A DNA stretch of 17,689 nucleotides from DAIRUQ01 sp036803245 (GCA_036803245.1 DAIRUQ010000057.1:1-17689), one strand, 5' to 3'. Shown: positions 6,759 through 13,876, numbered from the stretch's first letter. Notes: generated from the sequence alone by a model not told the origin. A program made the numbers and translations.

Positions 6759-7141
6759 GCTGCCTCGGTCGCCTTCTTGTAGGCCTTGACCAGGTCACCC
6801 ATATAGTAGAGCATGCCCTGGGCGGTGTACTCGTCGCCCTCCAGGCGGATGTTGCCCGTCATGTAGGCGGCTTCGGCGCTGCGGGCGCCTGTGAATAGCT
6901 CATGGAGCATGTCGCCCGTGAGATGCACGACGATCTGGCATCCGTCGGTGCTCGCTTGTTCCCAGGAGACGTCGCCCTCTCGAAAGCTCAGCTTGAAGGC
7001 GGCGGTGGGGCTGGTGGTGCGAAAGCCGACGGTGCGCTTGGCGTACTGGATGCGTTGCTTGAACGCATCGCTCTCTTGCAGCGTGGCGACCATGGTGTCG
7101 ATGACGCCATAGAGGGCCTCGGCCGACTCGTACTGGGCCAT
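6755..7141 (-). CDS. SCP2 sterol-binding domain protein
   Basis: 128 residues, ATG at 7141 behind AAAGGAG/AGGAG. The whole protein looks like a stand-alone SCP2-like lipid-binding domain: an N-terminal helix, 'RTVGFRTTSPTAAFKLSFREGDVSW' beta strands, 'IVVHLTGDMLHELFTGARSAEAAYMTGNIRLEGD', and the closing helix 'LYYMGDLVKAYKKA'. Family members bind hydrophobic ligands in a tunnel; in bacteria the ligand is usually unknown. No signal peptide. It has a strong promoter of its own with a dyad, and it faces the GH51 gene divergently. Convergent with the flavoprotein gene, which it touches at the stop codons. Confidence 0.85.
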   Translation of the reverse strand: MAQYESAEALYGVIDTMVATLQESDAFKQRIQYAKRTVGFRTTSPTAAFKLSFREGDVSWEQASTDGCQIVVHLTGDMLHELFTGARSAEAAYMTGNIRLEGDEYTAQGMLYYMGDLVKAYKKATEAA

Positions 7142-7175
7142 GTCTCCTAGCTCCTTTGCTGATAGATGCTCTCAT

Positions 7176-7209
7176 TTGCCATTCTAGCGGCATGCCAAGG
7201 CCATGACAA
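7176..7209. promoter_or_regulatory. Long symmetric dyad in the SCP2/GH51 divergent region
   Basis: TTGCCAT (7176-7182), GGCATGCC (7189-7196) and ATGACAA (7203-7209) are arranged exactly symmetrically about 7192/7193 with two 6-base spacers. The centre is a perfect 8-base palindrome and the outer arms match at 6 of 7 positions. The dyad covers both the -35 and the spacer/-10 of the SCP2 promoter, the expected place for a repressor or for a dimeric regulator of both genes. Confidence 0.5.
7181..7209 (-). promoter_or_regulatory. Sigma70-like promoter of the SCP2 gene
   Basis: Minus strand TTGTCA (7209-7204), 17-base spacer, TAGAAT (7186-7181); each box matches consensus at 5 of 6. It lies 40 bases before the SCP2 ATG at 7141. 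This is one of the two best promoters in the window. Confidence 0.7.
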
Positions 7210-7233
7210 GCCCGTTGACCAAAGGAGATCGCC

Positions 7234-9063
7234 ATGCGTGTTCAGATTCGAGCCACGGGCGCCGCCACCGCCCACGTGCCGGTCACGATCCTGGGACAGA
7301 ACCTGGAGATGGCTGGCGATACCGCGGCAGGCCTCTCCACCGACCGCCTAAGCAACGGCGGGTTCCTGGGGCCGGCCGACCCGCAGACTGGTCTGGCTCC
7401 CGGCTGGCTGCCGGCCATGAGCCACAATGCCGGTGGGGTGCGCTTTGAGCTCACCGCCGGGATGAGCATGAGCGGCGGCTGGTCGCAACTGATCCACAAC
7501 TATGGGCGCTCCAGCCAGGTGGGCATGCTGCAGACGGGTCGGTGGGTGTGCGCGGGGGAGCGGCTGGAGGTGACCCTGTGGGCCCGCGCCCAGCATCGCC
7601 CAGCGACCCTGCGGGTGGGTTTGCGGCCTCTGGATCTGCCGGCCCCCGCCTATGCCCAGCAAGAGATCCGGGTGGACGCTACCTACTGGCGGCCGTACAC
7701 GGCGGTGCTGCCGGTCGCCAAGGATGACGACCAGGCGGTGTTCACCTGCACGTTGGATGGCCCCGGCATGGTGTGGATCGACCAGGTGCATCTGCGGCCA
7801 GAGGGCGCTGGCACCGTGCGCCAGGATCTGGTCGACGCCTGGCGCGATCTGGGCATGCCGGCGCTGCGCTTTCCGGGCGGATGTATCTCTACGAACTACC
7901 ACTGGCGATGCGGAACGGGACCGCAAGAGCTGCGAGCGACACAGCCCGACCCAGTGTTCAAGTGGGATACGTCGTACGAGTTCGGCACCGACGAGTACTT
8001 GGCGTTGTGCCACGATCTGGGCATCACACCCCAGATCAGCGTCAACGTGGGCAGCGGCACGCCCGGCGAGGCAGCCGCTTGGCTGGCCTATTGCCGCGAA
8101 TGGTACCTGGGGCGTGATCTGGTGCCGCCCGTCATCTATGTGGGGATCGGCAACGAGCATTGGGGAACTTGGGAGCTGGGCAACATGACCGGGGCCATGT
8201 ACGCGGAGGCGCTGCGGGCCTACGTTCCAGGCATCCGTGCGGCCTATCCGGAGACGCGGATCATCGCGCTCGGTCCCGAGACCGGCGAGACGTTGCTCCC
8301 TCAGGAGCGCCTGCCCTGGCGAGCGCCGGTTCTGGCTCAGGCGGCCGATCTGGTCGATTTGCTGGCGGTGCAACACTATGTGAGCGCCTGGAACGAGGAG
8401 CGCTCGCTGGAGCTGCCGCAGGCGCTAGCCGGCGTCCGTCGCCTATCCGACGAGGTGGCCGCATTGGTGGAGGACTGCCGACGGGCCGGGGGGCGCATTC
8501 GTGCGGCGGTGACCGAGTGGAACCTCTGGCGGCGCGCCGCTCACCACGACGGCCGCGGTTTCTGGGAGCCGCAGGATGTCACCCACGCCCTCTTTGTGGC
8601 CGCGGTGCTGAACGACTTTTGCCGTCTCGCGCCCGGCCTCGAGCTGGCCAACCACTATCACTTGCTGAACCCCATGGGGCTCTATATCAGCCGGGGGCCG
8701 TGCGTGCAGGCGGCGCCCTCTGTCGACGTGTTTCGCCTCTACCGGCGGGCGCTGCCGGGGAGGCGCGTGCCGCTCAGCATCGCCACGCCCGATCTGGATG
8801 TCGGTGATGCGCCACCGCTGGCGGCCATCGATGCCGTCTGCTTGGATGGCGACGAGGGGCGCTGGCTGCTGGCTTCCAACCGCCACCCCACCCAAGAGGC
8901 GCAGCTAACCTGGGACGGCCTGGGCGCCGCCCAGGAGTTGGTGAGCCTGGTGGGGGCGCCCGACGGCTCGGGCTGGCGGCCGTGGGCGGGCAACGTCTCT
9001 GCCGATGAGGCGGCCCTGCCCCCGCTCAGCGTGGCGGCTGTGCGCCTGGCGGATGTGCCCTAG
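7234..9063 (+). CDS. GH51 alpha-L-arabinofuranosidase
   Basis: 609 residues, ATG behind AAAGGAG. 'LGQNLEM' (20-26) and 'LSTDRLSNGGF...GLAPGW' open the protein as in GH51. Residues about 70-190 form a beta-sandwich insertion resembling a carbohydrate-binding module ('WSQLIHNYG', 'MVWIDQVHLRPEGAG'). The TIM-barrel follows with 'LRFPGGCISTNYHW' (211-224), the acid/base Glu E308 in 'GIGNEHWG', and the nucleophile Glu E428 in 'AVTEWNLW'. The C-terminal region from about 520 is the usual beta-sandwich. GH51 enzymes are retaining and release arabinofuranose from arabinan, arabinoxylan or rhamnogalacturonan side chains; some members have glucanase activity. No signal peptide, so intracellular. Single-gene plus-strand transcript ending at a strong hairpin. 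No clear plus-strand promoter was found in the 92 bases upstream. Confidence 0.9.
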   Translation: MRVQIRATGAATAHVPVTILGQNLEMAGDTAAGLSTDRLSNGGFLGPADPQTGLAPGWLPAMSHNAGGVRFELTAGMSMSGGWSQLIHNYGRSSQVGMLQTGRWVCAGERLEVTLWARAQHRPATLRVGLRPLDLPAPAYAQQEIRVDATYWRPYTAVLPVAKDDDQAVFTCTLDGPGMVWIDQVHLRPEGAGTVRQDLVDAWRDLGMPALRFPGGCISTNYHWRCGTGPQELRATQPDPVFKWDTSYEFGTDEYLALCHDLGITPQISVNVGSGTPGEAAAWLAYCREWYLGRDLVPPVIYVGIGNEHWGTWELGNMTGAMYAEALRAYVPGIRAAYPETRIIALGPETGETLLPQERLPWRAPVLAQAADLVDLLAVQHYVSAWNEERSLELPQALAGVRRLSDEVAALVEDCRRAGGRIRAAVTEWNLWRRAAHHDGRGFWEPQDVTHALFVAAVLNDFCRLAPGLELANHYHLLNPMGLYISRGPCVQAAPSVDVFRLYRRALPGRRVPLSIATPDLDVGDAPPLAAIDAVCLDGDEGRWLLASNRHPTQEAQLTWDGLGAAQELVSLVGAPDGSGWRPWAGNVSADEAALPPLSVAAVRLADVP

Positions 9064-9119
9064 CCAAAATGCTATGCGCCGGACCCGGTGGGGTCCGGCG
9101 CATGGTATCGCGTTTGGCT
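9062..9119. terminator. Bidirectional hairpin between convergent genes
   Basis: A perfect 13-base stem, ATGCGCCGGACCC (9074-9086) with GGGTCCGGCGCAT (9091-9103), has a 4-base loop. An outer 7-base stem AGCCAAA/TTTGGCT (9062-9068 with 9113-9119) surrounds it. It exactly fills the gap between the stop of the GH51 gene and the stop of the zinc-ribbon gene. There is no clear U-tract on either strand, so Rho-independence is not certain. Confidence 0.7.
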
Positions 9120-9120
9120 T

Positions 9121-9321
9121 CTAGTCGGCTCGGTTCTCCCAGACGTGGAACGTGGCGCCACAGCACGAGCAGCGGACGCGTTCCATATCTAGCCAGAGCA
9201 GCTTGGCCTGCTGCGTCTCCCCGCAGCAGGGGCACTCTAGCTCGGGGTGAACGGGTGCATCTTTGCCTTGCGCGGCCATGATGGGCCGCTGGGCCTCGTG
9301 GCGGTCAGCATTGACCTGCAT
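9121..9321 (-). CDS. Zinc-ribbon miniprotein
   Basis: 66 residues. The frame is open to 9417, but the ATG at 9321 has an excellent GAGGAGG in front and a promoter further up, so the short form is chosen. Two Cys knuckles are present, 'CPCCGE' (C30-C33) and 'CSCCGA' (C51-C54), separated by 'LLWLDMERVRC', the layout of a rubredoxin-like or transcription-factor-type zinc ribbon. The first 25 residues are polar and probably disordered. Proteins of this size and type bind Zn; their partners are usually unknown. It is convergent with the GH51 gene and downstream of the GT pair. Function not assigned. Confidence 0.75.
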   Translation of the reverse strand: MQVNADRHEAQRPIMAAQGKDAPVHPELECPCCGETQQAKLLWLDMERVRCSCCGATFHVWENRAD

Positions 9322-9361
9322 TCCTGCCTCCTCGCAGAATGGTCTCGAGAGCCACAGGGAC

Positions 9362-9390
9362 AGTATAACACACAGGCGCGTGTCTGTATA
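9362..9390 (-). promoter_or_regulatory. Promoter of the zinc-ribbon gene
   Basis: Minus strand TATACA (9390-9385), 17-base spacer, TATACT (9367-9362). The -10 matches consensus at 5 of 6, and the start at 9321 is 40 bases downstream. The box pair lies entirely in the gap after the GT gene stop. Confidence 0.5.
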
Positions 9391-9413
9391 GGGGATTGTC
9401 GGGCAGCGCGGGG

Positions 9414-10631
9414 TCACCTCTGGTAGACGGCGTCCAGCAGGGGGGTGATGCGCGTCCAGTCCCAGCGCTGCGCATGTTCGCGCGCGCGCTGGCCCAGCGC
9501 GCGTCGCCGGGCCTCGTCGCCTAGCAGATCACAGATGGCTTGCGCATAGGCCTCGGCCTCATCGGCCAACAGCAGGTGCTCGCCATGGGTCACCTCGATC
9601 CCCTCGGCGCCCATGCTGGTGGAGACGATGGGCAGCGCTGCCGCCATGGCCTCCAGAAGCTTTAGGCGAGTGCCGCCGCCCATCCGCATCGGCACCACGA
9701 ACACGTCCGCGCCCGCCATATACGGCCGAACGTCGGGCACGTACCCAGTGACGGTGACGCTGGGGTCATAGGTGAGCTGCTCCAGCCGCGGGTGAGGGCG
9801 CTTGCCCACCACGAAAAAGCGCGCCTCGGGATGCATCAGCATGACCTGGGGCCAGACGTGACGGTGGAACCAGAGCACGGCGTCCACATTGGGCCGAAAG
9901 TCCATCTTGCCCGTAAAGAGCACCGAGGGCGAACCCATCTCGTCTGGGGCGGGCGGCAGTGGTTTGTAGCGGTCGGCGTCCACCCCGTTGGCGATCACGA
10001 TGGGGTCCAGGCGTTCGTCTAGGCGGCGCAGGGCGGCCGCGTCGGCCTCGGAGACGACGATGACAGCGCTAGCCCTCTGGCAGACGTGGCGCTCATAGCG
10101 CCGCAGCCGCAGCCACTGCAGGCCCGAATAGAGGGCGTTGGGCCAGCGGCGGGGATCGTGCCCGTCGGCCTGGAGCGCGCGCCTCTGCAGCAGATACTCG
10201 GCGTTAAAGTCGTCGAACACTAGCTTGGGCGCACTGTCGCCTAGCCATTCCTGAACGAGCAGCCCGTAAGGCGCCATCTCGATGCTCTGTACCTGGATAT
10301 AGTCATAGCTTTGGCTGGTGACTAGTCGCTCCAGAGCCTGGGCATAGGTAGGCGAGGCCAGGCGGTCGGCCATGTCGGGCCGCCGTGATAGCAGTAGGGT
10401 ACGGAGGCGATCGGCGCTGCCCCGTTTGGGGGCTGGGACGGTGATCACCTCGGTGCAGGCTTGCTCCAGCGGCTCGGTATCGCGTGGCCGCTCGGCAAAG
10501 CTCAGCAGGGTGACGGCATGGTGGGCCGCGGCGTAGCGGAGCAGGTGATAGCTGCGCAGCGAGCCGCCCTGCTCGGGAGGGTAGGGCAGCTCGGACGTGA
10601 GGAACAGGATGCGCTTGGCGACGTTGCCCAT
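9414..10631 (-). CDS. GT4-type glycosyltransferase (first-residue sugar transferase family)
   Basis: 405 residues from ATG at 10631; the open frame extends upstream to 10751 but overlaps the previous gene, and AGGAAC lies 6 bases before this ATG. N-terminal Rossmann half: 'RILFLTSELPYPPEQGGSLRSYHLL' (7-31), which is the acceptor-side GT-B signature of the family that includes the PEP-CTERM/exosortase-associated sugar transferases. 'VFDDFNAEYLLQRRAL', 'VVSEADAAAL' and 'VIANGVDADRYKP' (212-224) lie in the middle. Donor-side half: 'LFTGKMDFRPNVDAVLWF' (238-255), 'VTVTGYVPDVRPYMAGADVFVVPMRMGGGTRLKLLEAMA' (292-330). It probably transfers a sugar from a nucleotide sugar during capsule, exopolysaccharide or glycolipid synthesis; donor and acceptor cannot be read. 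Second gene of a two-gene transcript, 20 bases behind its partner. Confidence 0.88.
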   Translation of the reverse strand: MGNVAKRILFLTSELPYPPEQGGSLRSYHLLRYAAAHHAVTLLSFAERPRDTEPLEQACTEVITVPAPKRGSADRLRTLLLSRRPDMADRLASPTYAQALERLVTSQSYDYIQVQSIEMAPYGLLVQEWLGDSAPKLVFDDFNAEYLLQRRALQADGHDPRRWPNALYSGLQWLRLRRYERHVCQRASAVIVVSEADAAALRRLDERLDPIVIANGVDADRYKPLPPAPDEMGSPSVLFTGKMDFRPNVDAVLWFHRHVWPQVMLMHPEARFFVVGKRPHPRLEQLTYDPSVTVTGYVPDVRPYMAGADVFVVPMRMGGGTRLKLLEAMAAALPIVSTSMGAEGIEVTHGEHLLLADEAEAYAQAICDLLGDEARRRALGQRAREHAQRWDWTRITPLLDAVYQR

Positions 10632-10651
10632 GGGGATGTTCCTACGCGTGG

Positions 10652-11755
10652 CTAGGCCACGCTGTGGTAAAGCGCCAGCGTCTCTTCGGCGGCCTTGTCC
10701 CAAGAGAAGCAGGCAGCGCGCCTGAGCCCCTTGTCCGATAGGCTGGCCCACAGGGCCTCGTCGCTGAGCAGCCGCCAGGTGGCTGCTGCGATGGCGTCAG
10801 GATCGTCGGGTGGGGCGGTAAGGCCCGCATCGGCCACGATCTCGGGGAGCGACGAGACGTCCGAGACGACCACGGGGGTGCCGCAGGCCATGGCCTCTAG
10901 CGGCGTGAGCCCAAAGCCCTCGTAGAACGAGGGCGCCACCAGCGCTCGGGCGCCATTATACAGCCAGAGCAGCTCCTCGGTGGAGACGCGCCCCAAAAAG
11001 TGAACCTTGTCGGCCAGGTCCAGCTCCTCCACCAGGTGAAAGACGTCCTCAAAGAGCCACCCCTTGGCCCCCGCCAGGACGAGGGAGGTGTCGGTGTGGT
11101 ACTCGTCCAGGAGCAGCCGAAAGGCGCGCAGCAGGTTGGGAATGTTCTTGCGCGGCTCGATGGTGCTGACAAACAGGAGGAAATCGCGGTCTACGCCAAA
11201 GCGGTGCGTGATCCGTCGCTTGGCCTCGCGGCGATCCATGGGCTGAAAGTAAGAGCTGGCGGCCTCATAGATGACCGTGATGCGCTTTTCGTCCACGCCA
11301 AGCAGGCGCACGGTGTCGCGCTTGGTGGCGTTAGAGACGGCAATGATGGCATCGGCGCGCCGCACGGCCTGGTCGATCTGCCCATAGTAACGCGCAGACT
11401 CTTTGGTCATGAAGTGAGGATAGAGCATAAAGTTCAGGTCATGCACGGTGATGACCGACTTGCACTTGGCTCGCAGCGGCGGAATGAAATCGGGGCTGTG
11501 CAAGAGGTCCAGCTTGAGGAACGAGACCTCGAGCGGCAGGGTAAGCTGCTCCAGACGGTGATGCGACGGCGTGAGAATGCGCCGCGTGTCGAACCCTTCC
11601 TCGGTGACCAGGGGCTGGCGGCTATGGTAGCTCTGGAGGACGGTAAACTCGTCCCCGCTGCGGAGCTTGGCCAGCGCCTTGATGAGCTGCAAGGTGTAAC
11701 GACTGATCCCCGCTGATCGATAGTGCGTCAGGCGGGCATCAATGCCGATTCGCAT
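10652..11755 (-). CDS. GT4 glycosyltransferase (mannosyl/rhamnosyl-transferase-like)
   Basis: 367 residues, ATG at 11755 behind AAAGGAG. The N-terminus 'MRIGIDARLTHYRSAGISRYTLQLI' is the standard GT4 opening, with 'VITVHDLNFMLYP' (101-113) and 'IIAVSNATKRDTVRLLGV' in the acceptor domain. The donor domain has 'LLFVSTIEPRKNIPNLLRAF' (193-212) and the EX7E motif 'FYEGFGLTPLEAMACGTPVV' (E279, E287). These features are shared by bacterial mannosyl- and rhamnosyl-transferases of surface polysaccharides. It leads the two-gene GT unit. Its 5' leader carries a promoter and a terminator-like hairpin. The sugar specificity is not readable. Confidence 0.9.
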   Translation of the reverse strand: MRIGIDARLTHYRSAGISRYTLQLIKALAKLRSGDEFTVLQSYHSRQPLVTEEGFDTRRILTPSHHRLEQLTLPLEVSFLKLDLLHSPDFIPPLRAKCKSVITVHDLNFMLYPHFMTKESARYYGQIDQAVRRADAIIAVSNATKRDTVRLLGVDEKRITVIYEAASSYFQPMDRREAKRRITHRFGVDRDFLLFVSTIEPRKNIPNLLRAFRLLLDEYHTDTSLVLAGAKGWLFEDVFHLVEELDLADKVHFLGRVSTEELLWLYNGARALVAPSFYEGFGLTPLEAMACGTPVVVSDVSSLPEIVADAGLTAPPDDPDAIAAATWRLLSDEALWASLSDKGLRRAACFSWDKAAEETLALYHSVA

Positions 11756-11790
11756 GCCCTCGGCTCCTTTCAGAGCGCAAGCCCTGCCAC

Positions 11791-11836
11791 AAAAAAGAGG
11801 CCCCCAACCCGCCGCCACACGGCTGGATATGGGGGC
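11791..11836 (-). terminator. Intrinsic-terminator-like hairpin in the GT leader
   Basis: Read on the minus strand, GCCCCC (11836-11831) pairs with GGGGGC (11805-11800), a small GCCG/CGGC inner stem lies in the loop, and the transcript continues CTCTTTTTT (U-tract at 11796-11791). It has the form of a Rho-independent terminator, but a promoter lies upstream of it and the GT gene's ribosome site lies just downstream, so it may be an attenuator. Confidence 0.6.
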
Positions 11837-11862
11837 ATCCATGCATCCCACGTTCGCGCGAT

Positions 11863-11891
11863 AGATTACCAGAAACGGCGCAAAAGGTCAA
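11863..11891 (-). promoter_or_regulatory. Candidate promoter of the GT unit
   Basis: Minus strand TTGACC (11891-11886), 17-base spacer, TAATCT (11868-11863). The -35 is 5 of 6 and the -10 is weak at 3 of 6. The start site would be near 11856, giving a leader of about 100 bases. Confidence 0.45.
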
Positions 11892-11907
11892 AATCACCTC
11901 TCGGCTG

Positions 11908-11920
11908 CGCGCCAGGCGCG
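11908..11920 (-). terminator. Small GC hairpin after the hydrolase gene
   Basis: CGCGCC-A-GGCGCG is a near-perfect palindrome 12 bases after the stop of the hydrolase gene. The minus strand then reads to a TTTT about 11 bases on. Weak candidate for the hydrolase terminator. Confidence 0.25.
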
Positions 11921-11931
11921 GCTGGGCATGA

Positions 11932-12861
11932 TCATTCGGCCGCGGCCTGTACCGCGGTGACATAGGGGGCAAGCTCGCTTGGCAGCCCCAAGGCCGCCAG
12001 TTCCTGGGCCAGCCGTCTAGGATCGCTCCGCTCGGCCGCGAGTGCCTGCCAGGTCTTTGCCTCCAGCGGGACCAGGCGCCCCAACCCCGCCGACTCGGGC
12101 GCGATGATACAGCCGCCTCCGCCTTGCCAGTAGCGTAAAGTGCTGCCATCGGGCAGGGCGGTCTCGAGGGTGCGTGGCCGCCGATGGGGCTTGAGCCGCT
12201 GCATGAGCAGCCAACGATACAGGGCAGGGTTGTTGTACGTCTCCGTCCAGCTATCGTGGTCGGCGTGGGGGTAGAGCGTCAATCGCGCTGGCCCTCCCAA
12301 CGCCTGAAGCAGTGCCACCAGCTCTTGCGAGCCGCTGGGCGGCACAACCTGGTCGCGAGCGCCATGGAACGCCCACACGGGCATCTCCCAGAGGTTGAGC
12401 ACCCGAGCGGGAAAGCCGCGGAACCAATCGCCGCCCCCACAGATGGGGGCGATGGCCGCCACGAGATCGGGGCGGTCGGCCGCCAGCGCCCAGGTGCCAA
12501 AGCCGCCCATGCTCAGCCCCGTCACATAGACCCGATCGGGATCCACACGGTAGCGCTGTAGGGCGTCCTCCAGCAAGGCAGCGAGCGCACGCAGCAGGCC
12601 CAACCAGGTGGTCTCGGCGGGGCACTGGGGCGAGAGGATGACAAAGGGAAGGGCGCGCTCTTCCGCCAGTTTCGGCGGGCCATGTTTGCATACCTGCGAC
12701 AGGTCGTTCCCCCGTTCGCCAGCCCCATGCAGAAACAGCATCAGGGGCCAGCGCAGGTGTGGCCGCTCGTGGTAACGAGGAGGCAGATAGACCAGATGCC
12801 TCAGTCGCACCGTCTCGGTGATGGTCGCCTCGAACAAGGACTCGCGTTGTGGCACGTTCAC
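11932..12861 (-). CDS. Alpha/beta-hydrolase (esterase-like) with extra C-terminal domain
   Basis: 309 residues from a GTG at 12861; a GTG at 12855 is equally possible because neither has a strong ribosome site. The oxyanion segment is 'LMLFLHGAGERGNDLSQV' (40-57). The nucleophile S117 is in 'VTGLSMGGFGTW', D170 in 'FHGARDQVVP' and H202 in 'HADHDSW', a complete Ser-Asp-His triad in the order of PHB-depolymerase/feruloyl-esterase-type hydrolases. No signal peptide, so it likely acts on imported ester-bearing oligosaccharides. Residues about 230-309 continue past the hydrolase fold as a separate module ('LETALPDGSTLRYW...', 'VPLEAKTWQALAAERSDPRRLAQELAALG') that resembles a small winged-helix-like domain of the PqqD kind; this is an impression only. 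Flanked by hairpins, it is probably transcribed alone or from upstream genes. Confidence 0.87.
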   Translation of the reverse strand: MNVPQRESLFEATITETVRLRHLVYLPPRYHERPHLRWPLMLFLHGAGERGNDLSQVCKHGPPKLAEERALPFVILSPQCPAETTWLGLLRALAALLEDALQRYRVDPDRVYVTGLSMGGFGTWALAADRPDLVAAIAPICGGGDWFRGFPARVLNLWEMPVWAFHGARDQVVPPSGSQELVALLQALGGPARLTLYPHADHDSWTETYNNPALYRWLLMQRLKPHRRPRTLETALPDGSTLRYWQGGGGCIIAPESAGLGRLVPLEAKTWQALAAERSDPRRLAQELAALGLPSELAPYVTAVQAAAE

Positions 12862-12909
12862 CCCCGTCGACGTTAGCAGGTTGGACGCGGTCCGTCGTCA
12901 GCGGTGGCA

Positions 12910-12937
12910 GGGGCTGTACGCTTCAGGGCACAGCCCC
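12910..12937 (-). terminator. Hairpin after the unknown-protein gene
   Basis: GGGGCTGT (12910-12917) pairs perfectly with ACAGCCCC (12930-12937) over a 12-base loop. It begins 14 bases after the stop of the unknown two-lobed gene on the minus strand. There is no U-tract, so termination would be weak or factor-dependent. Confidence 0.45.
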
Positions 12938-12950
12938 CGCCTGCCGCACG

Positions 12951-13787
12951 CTACTCGTTCTGAGGTTGTAGAGGCTTGTTCTTGAGCTCAAACAGGTGGT
13001 CGCCTGGCAAGAGGCTATGGATGGTCTCGGCGGATACATCCAGCAACGCCGCGGCGTCCATGGGCTCGGCCACAAACTCGGGAAAGACCTTGCCCTTGGT
13101 GCTGAACTCTTCCTTCAGGGCATCAAAGACCAGCGTGCCCTCACGGTCCTTGGAGATCCAGCGGAAGGTAAAGCCATAGATGGGGCGGAAGTAGAGGTCC
13201 ATCCGCTCGACTTCTAGCGTCTCGTCCAAGATGGTGTCGGCGTCCACGGTGCCCGTGGTGCCAGCGATGGCGCGCTTGACCATGGTCGAGGCCGAGACGG
13301 TGGGCGGCAGCACCAAGGCGCTCTCGGGGGCAAAGCTGTTGATGGCCTCGGGGGAGACCTCCTGGTAAGGGTTATTCAGGTAGGCTGCCAGCGCCTTGTC
13401 GGTCTGGCCGTCGAGCGCGTTGACAGTCACGTCGACGCGACCGCCGCTCTGGCAATGCTCCATGCCCTCTAGCGTGATCTGCCCGCCGATCACGTCGTAA
13501 TCGACCTCATTGATGGTGATTGCCTTGACCTCGGCCGAGGGGACCGATACAGCATAGCTGCGCAGCCGATCATAGATCGCCTCAGCCCTGACGACGACGT
13601 GCCAGAACGGCTCGTAGCGCACTTCGCGGTACGCTAGCTCATAGTCGTCCTCGCTGGGCCGCTGAAAGAGTCGCGCCAGGGTGCCAAAGGCCGAGTCCTT
13701 TTTGCCCCACGCCAACCCTTCGGCCTTGTCCAACGTCGCCCGTTCCTGAAAGACCAACACGCGGGGATCAGCAACCCGAATCTCCAT
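12951..13787 (-). CDS. Conserved-looking protein of unknown function, two-lobed
   Basis: 278 residues. The frame is open to 13868, but the ATG at 13787 has GAGAGGAG at 8 bases and a strong promoter upstream, so it is the chosen start. No signal peptide or membrane segment. Two aromatic-rich beta segments, 'YREVRYEPFWHVVVRAEAIYDR' (53-74) and 'LYFRPIYGFTFRWISKDREG' (198-217), lie about 145 residues apart and may be two copies of one fold. Between them come 'ITINEVDYDVIGGQITLEGME' and a middle region with 'VLPPTVSASTMVKRAIAG'. A short helical C-terminus 'DAAALLDVSAETIHSLLPGD' follows. I recognise no family. It has its own promoter and a hairpin at the end, so it is probably a single-gene transcript, and it is the clearest orphan in the window. 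Confidence 0.8.
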   Translation of the reverse strand: MEIRVADPRVLVFQERATLDKAEGLAWGKKDSAFGTLARLFQRPSEDDYELAYREVRYEPFWHVVVRAEAIYDRLRSYAVSVPSAEVKAITINEVDYDVIGGQITLEGMEHCQSGGRVDVTVNALDGQTDKALAAYLNNPYQEVSPEAINSFAPESALVLPPTVSASTMVKRAIAGTTGTVDADTILDETLEVERMDLYFRPIYGFTFRWISKDREGTLVFDALKEEFSTKGKVFPEFVAEPMDAAALLDVSAETIHSLLPGDHLFELKNKPLQPQNE

Positions 13788-13847
13788 GTGAGCAGCTCCT
13801 CTCTTGCACCTACGGCCAACCGTTGATCGATCCCGTTCCTCAACGCC

Positions 13848-13876
13848 ACTATAAGCGACGCTACACACAAGGTCAA
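13848..13876 (-). promoter_or_regulatory. Strong sigma70-like promoter of the unknown gene
   Basis: Minus strand TTGACC (13876-13871), 17-base spacer, TATAGT (13853-13848); both boxes match consensus at 5 of 6. The -35 box overlaps the TGA stop of the upstream lipoprotein gene, so the upstream transcript would read through this promoter. Confidence 0.7.

Noticed and set aside
7214..7219. TTGACC just before the GH51 ribosome site as a -35 box.
   Set aside because: A start site derived from it would fall inside the GH51 coding region; no matching -10 box at the right distance.
7348..8376. 342-codon minus-strand frame opposite the GH51 gene.
   Set aside because: GH51 has both catalytic motifs and a good ribosome site; the antisense frame is His/Gln/Arg-rich with no recognisable fold.
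10632..10751. A 40-residue extension of the second GT into the end of the first GT gene.
   Set aside because: It overlaps the upstream coding sequence, is Gly/Arg/Gln-rich, and the GT-B fold begins just after the ATG at 10631.
11756..11851. A 32-residue N-terminal extension of the first GT from an ATG at 11851.
   Set aside because: It would translate through the terminator-like hairpin, and GT4 proteins start at 'MRIGIDAR'; the AAAGGAG before 11755 fits that start.
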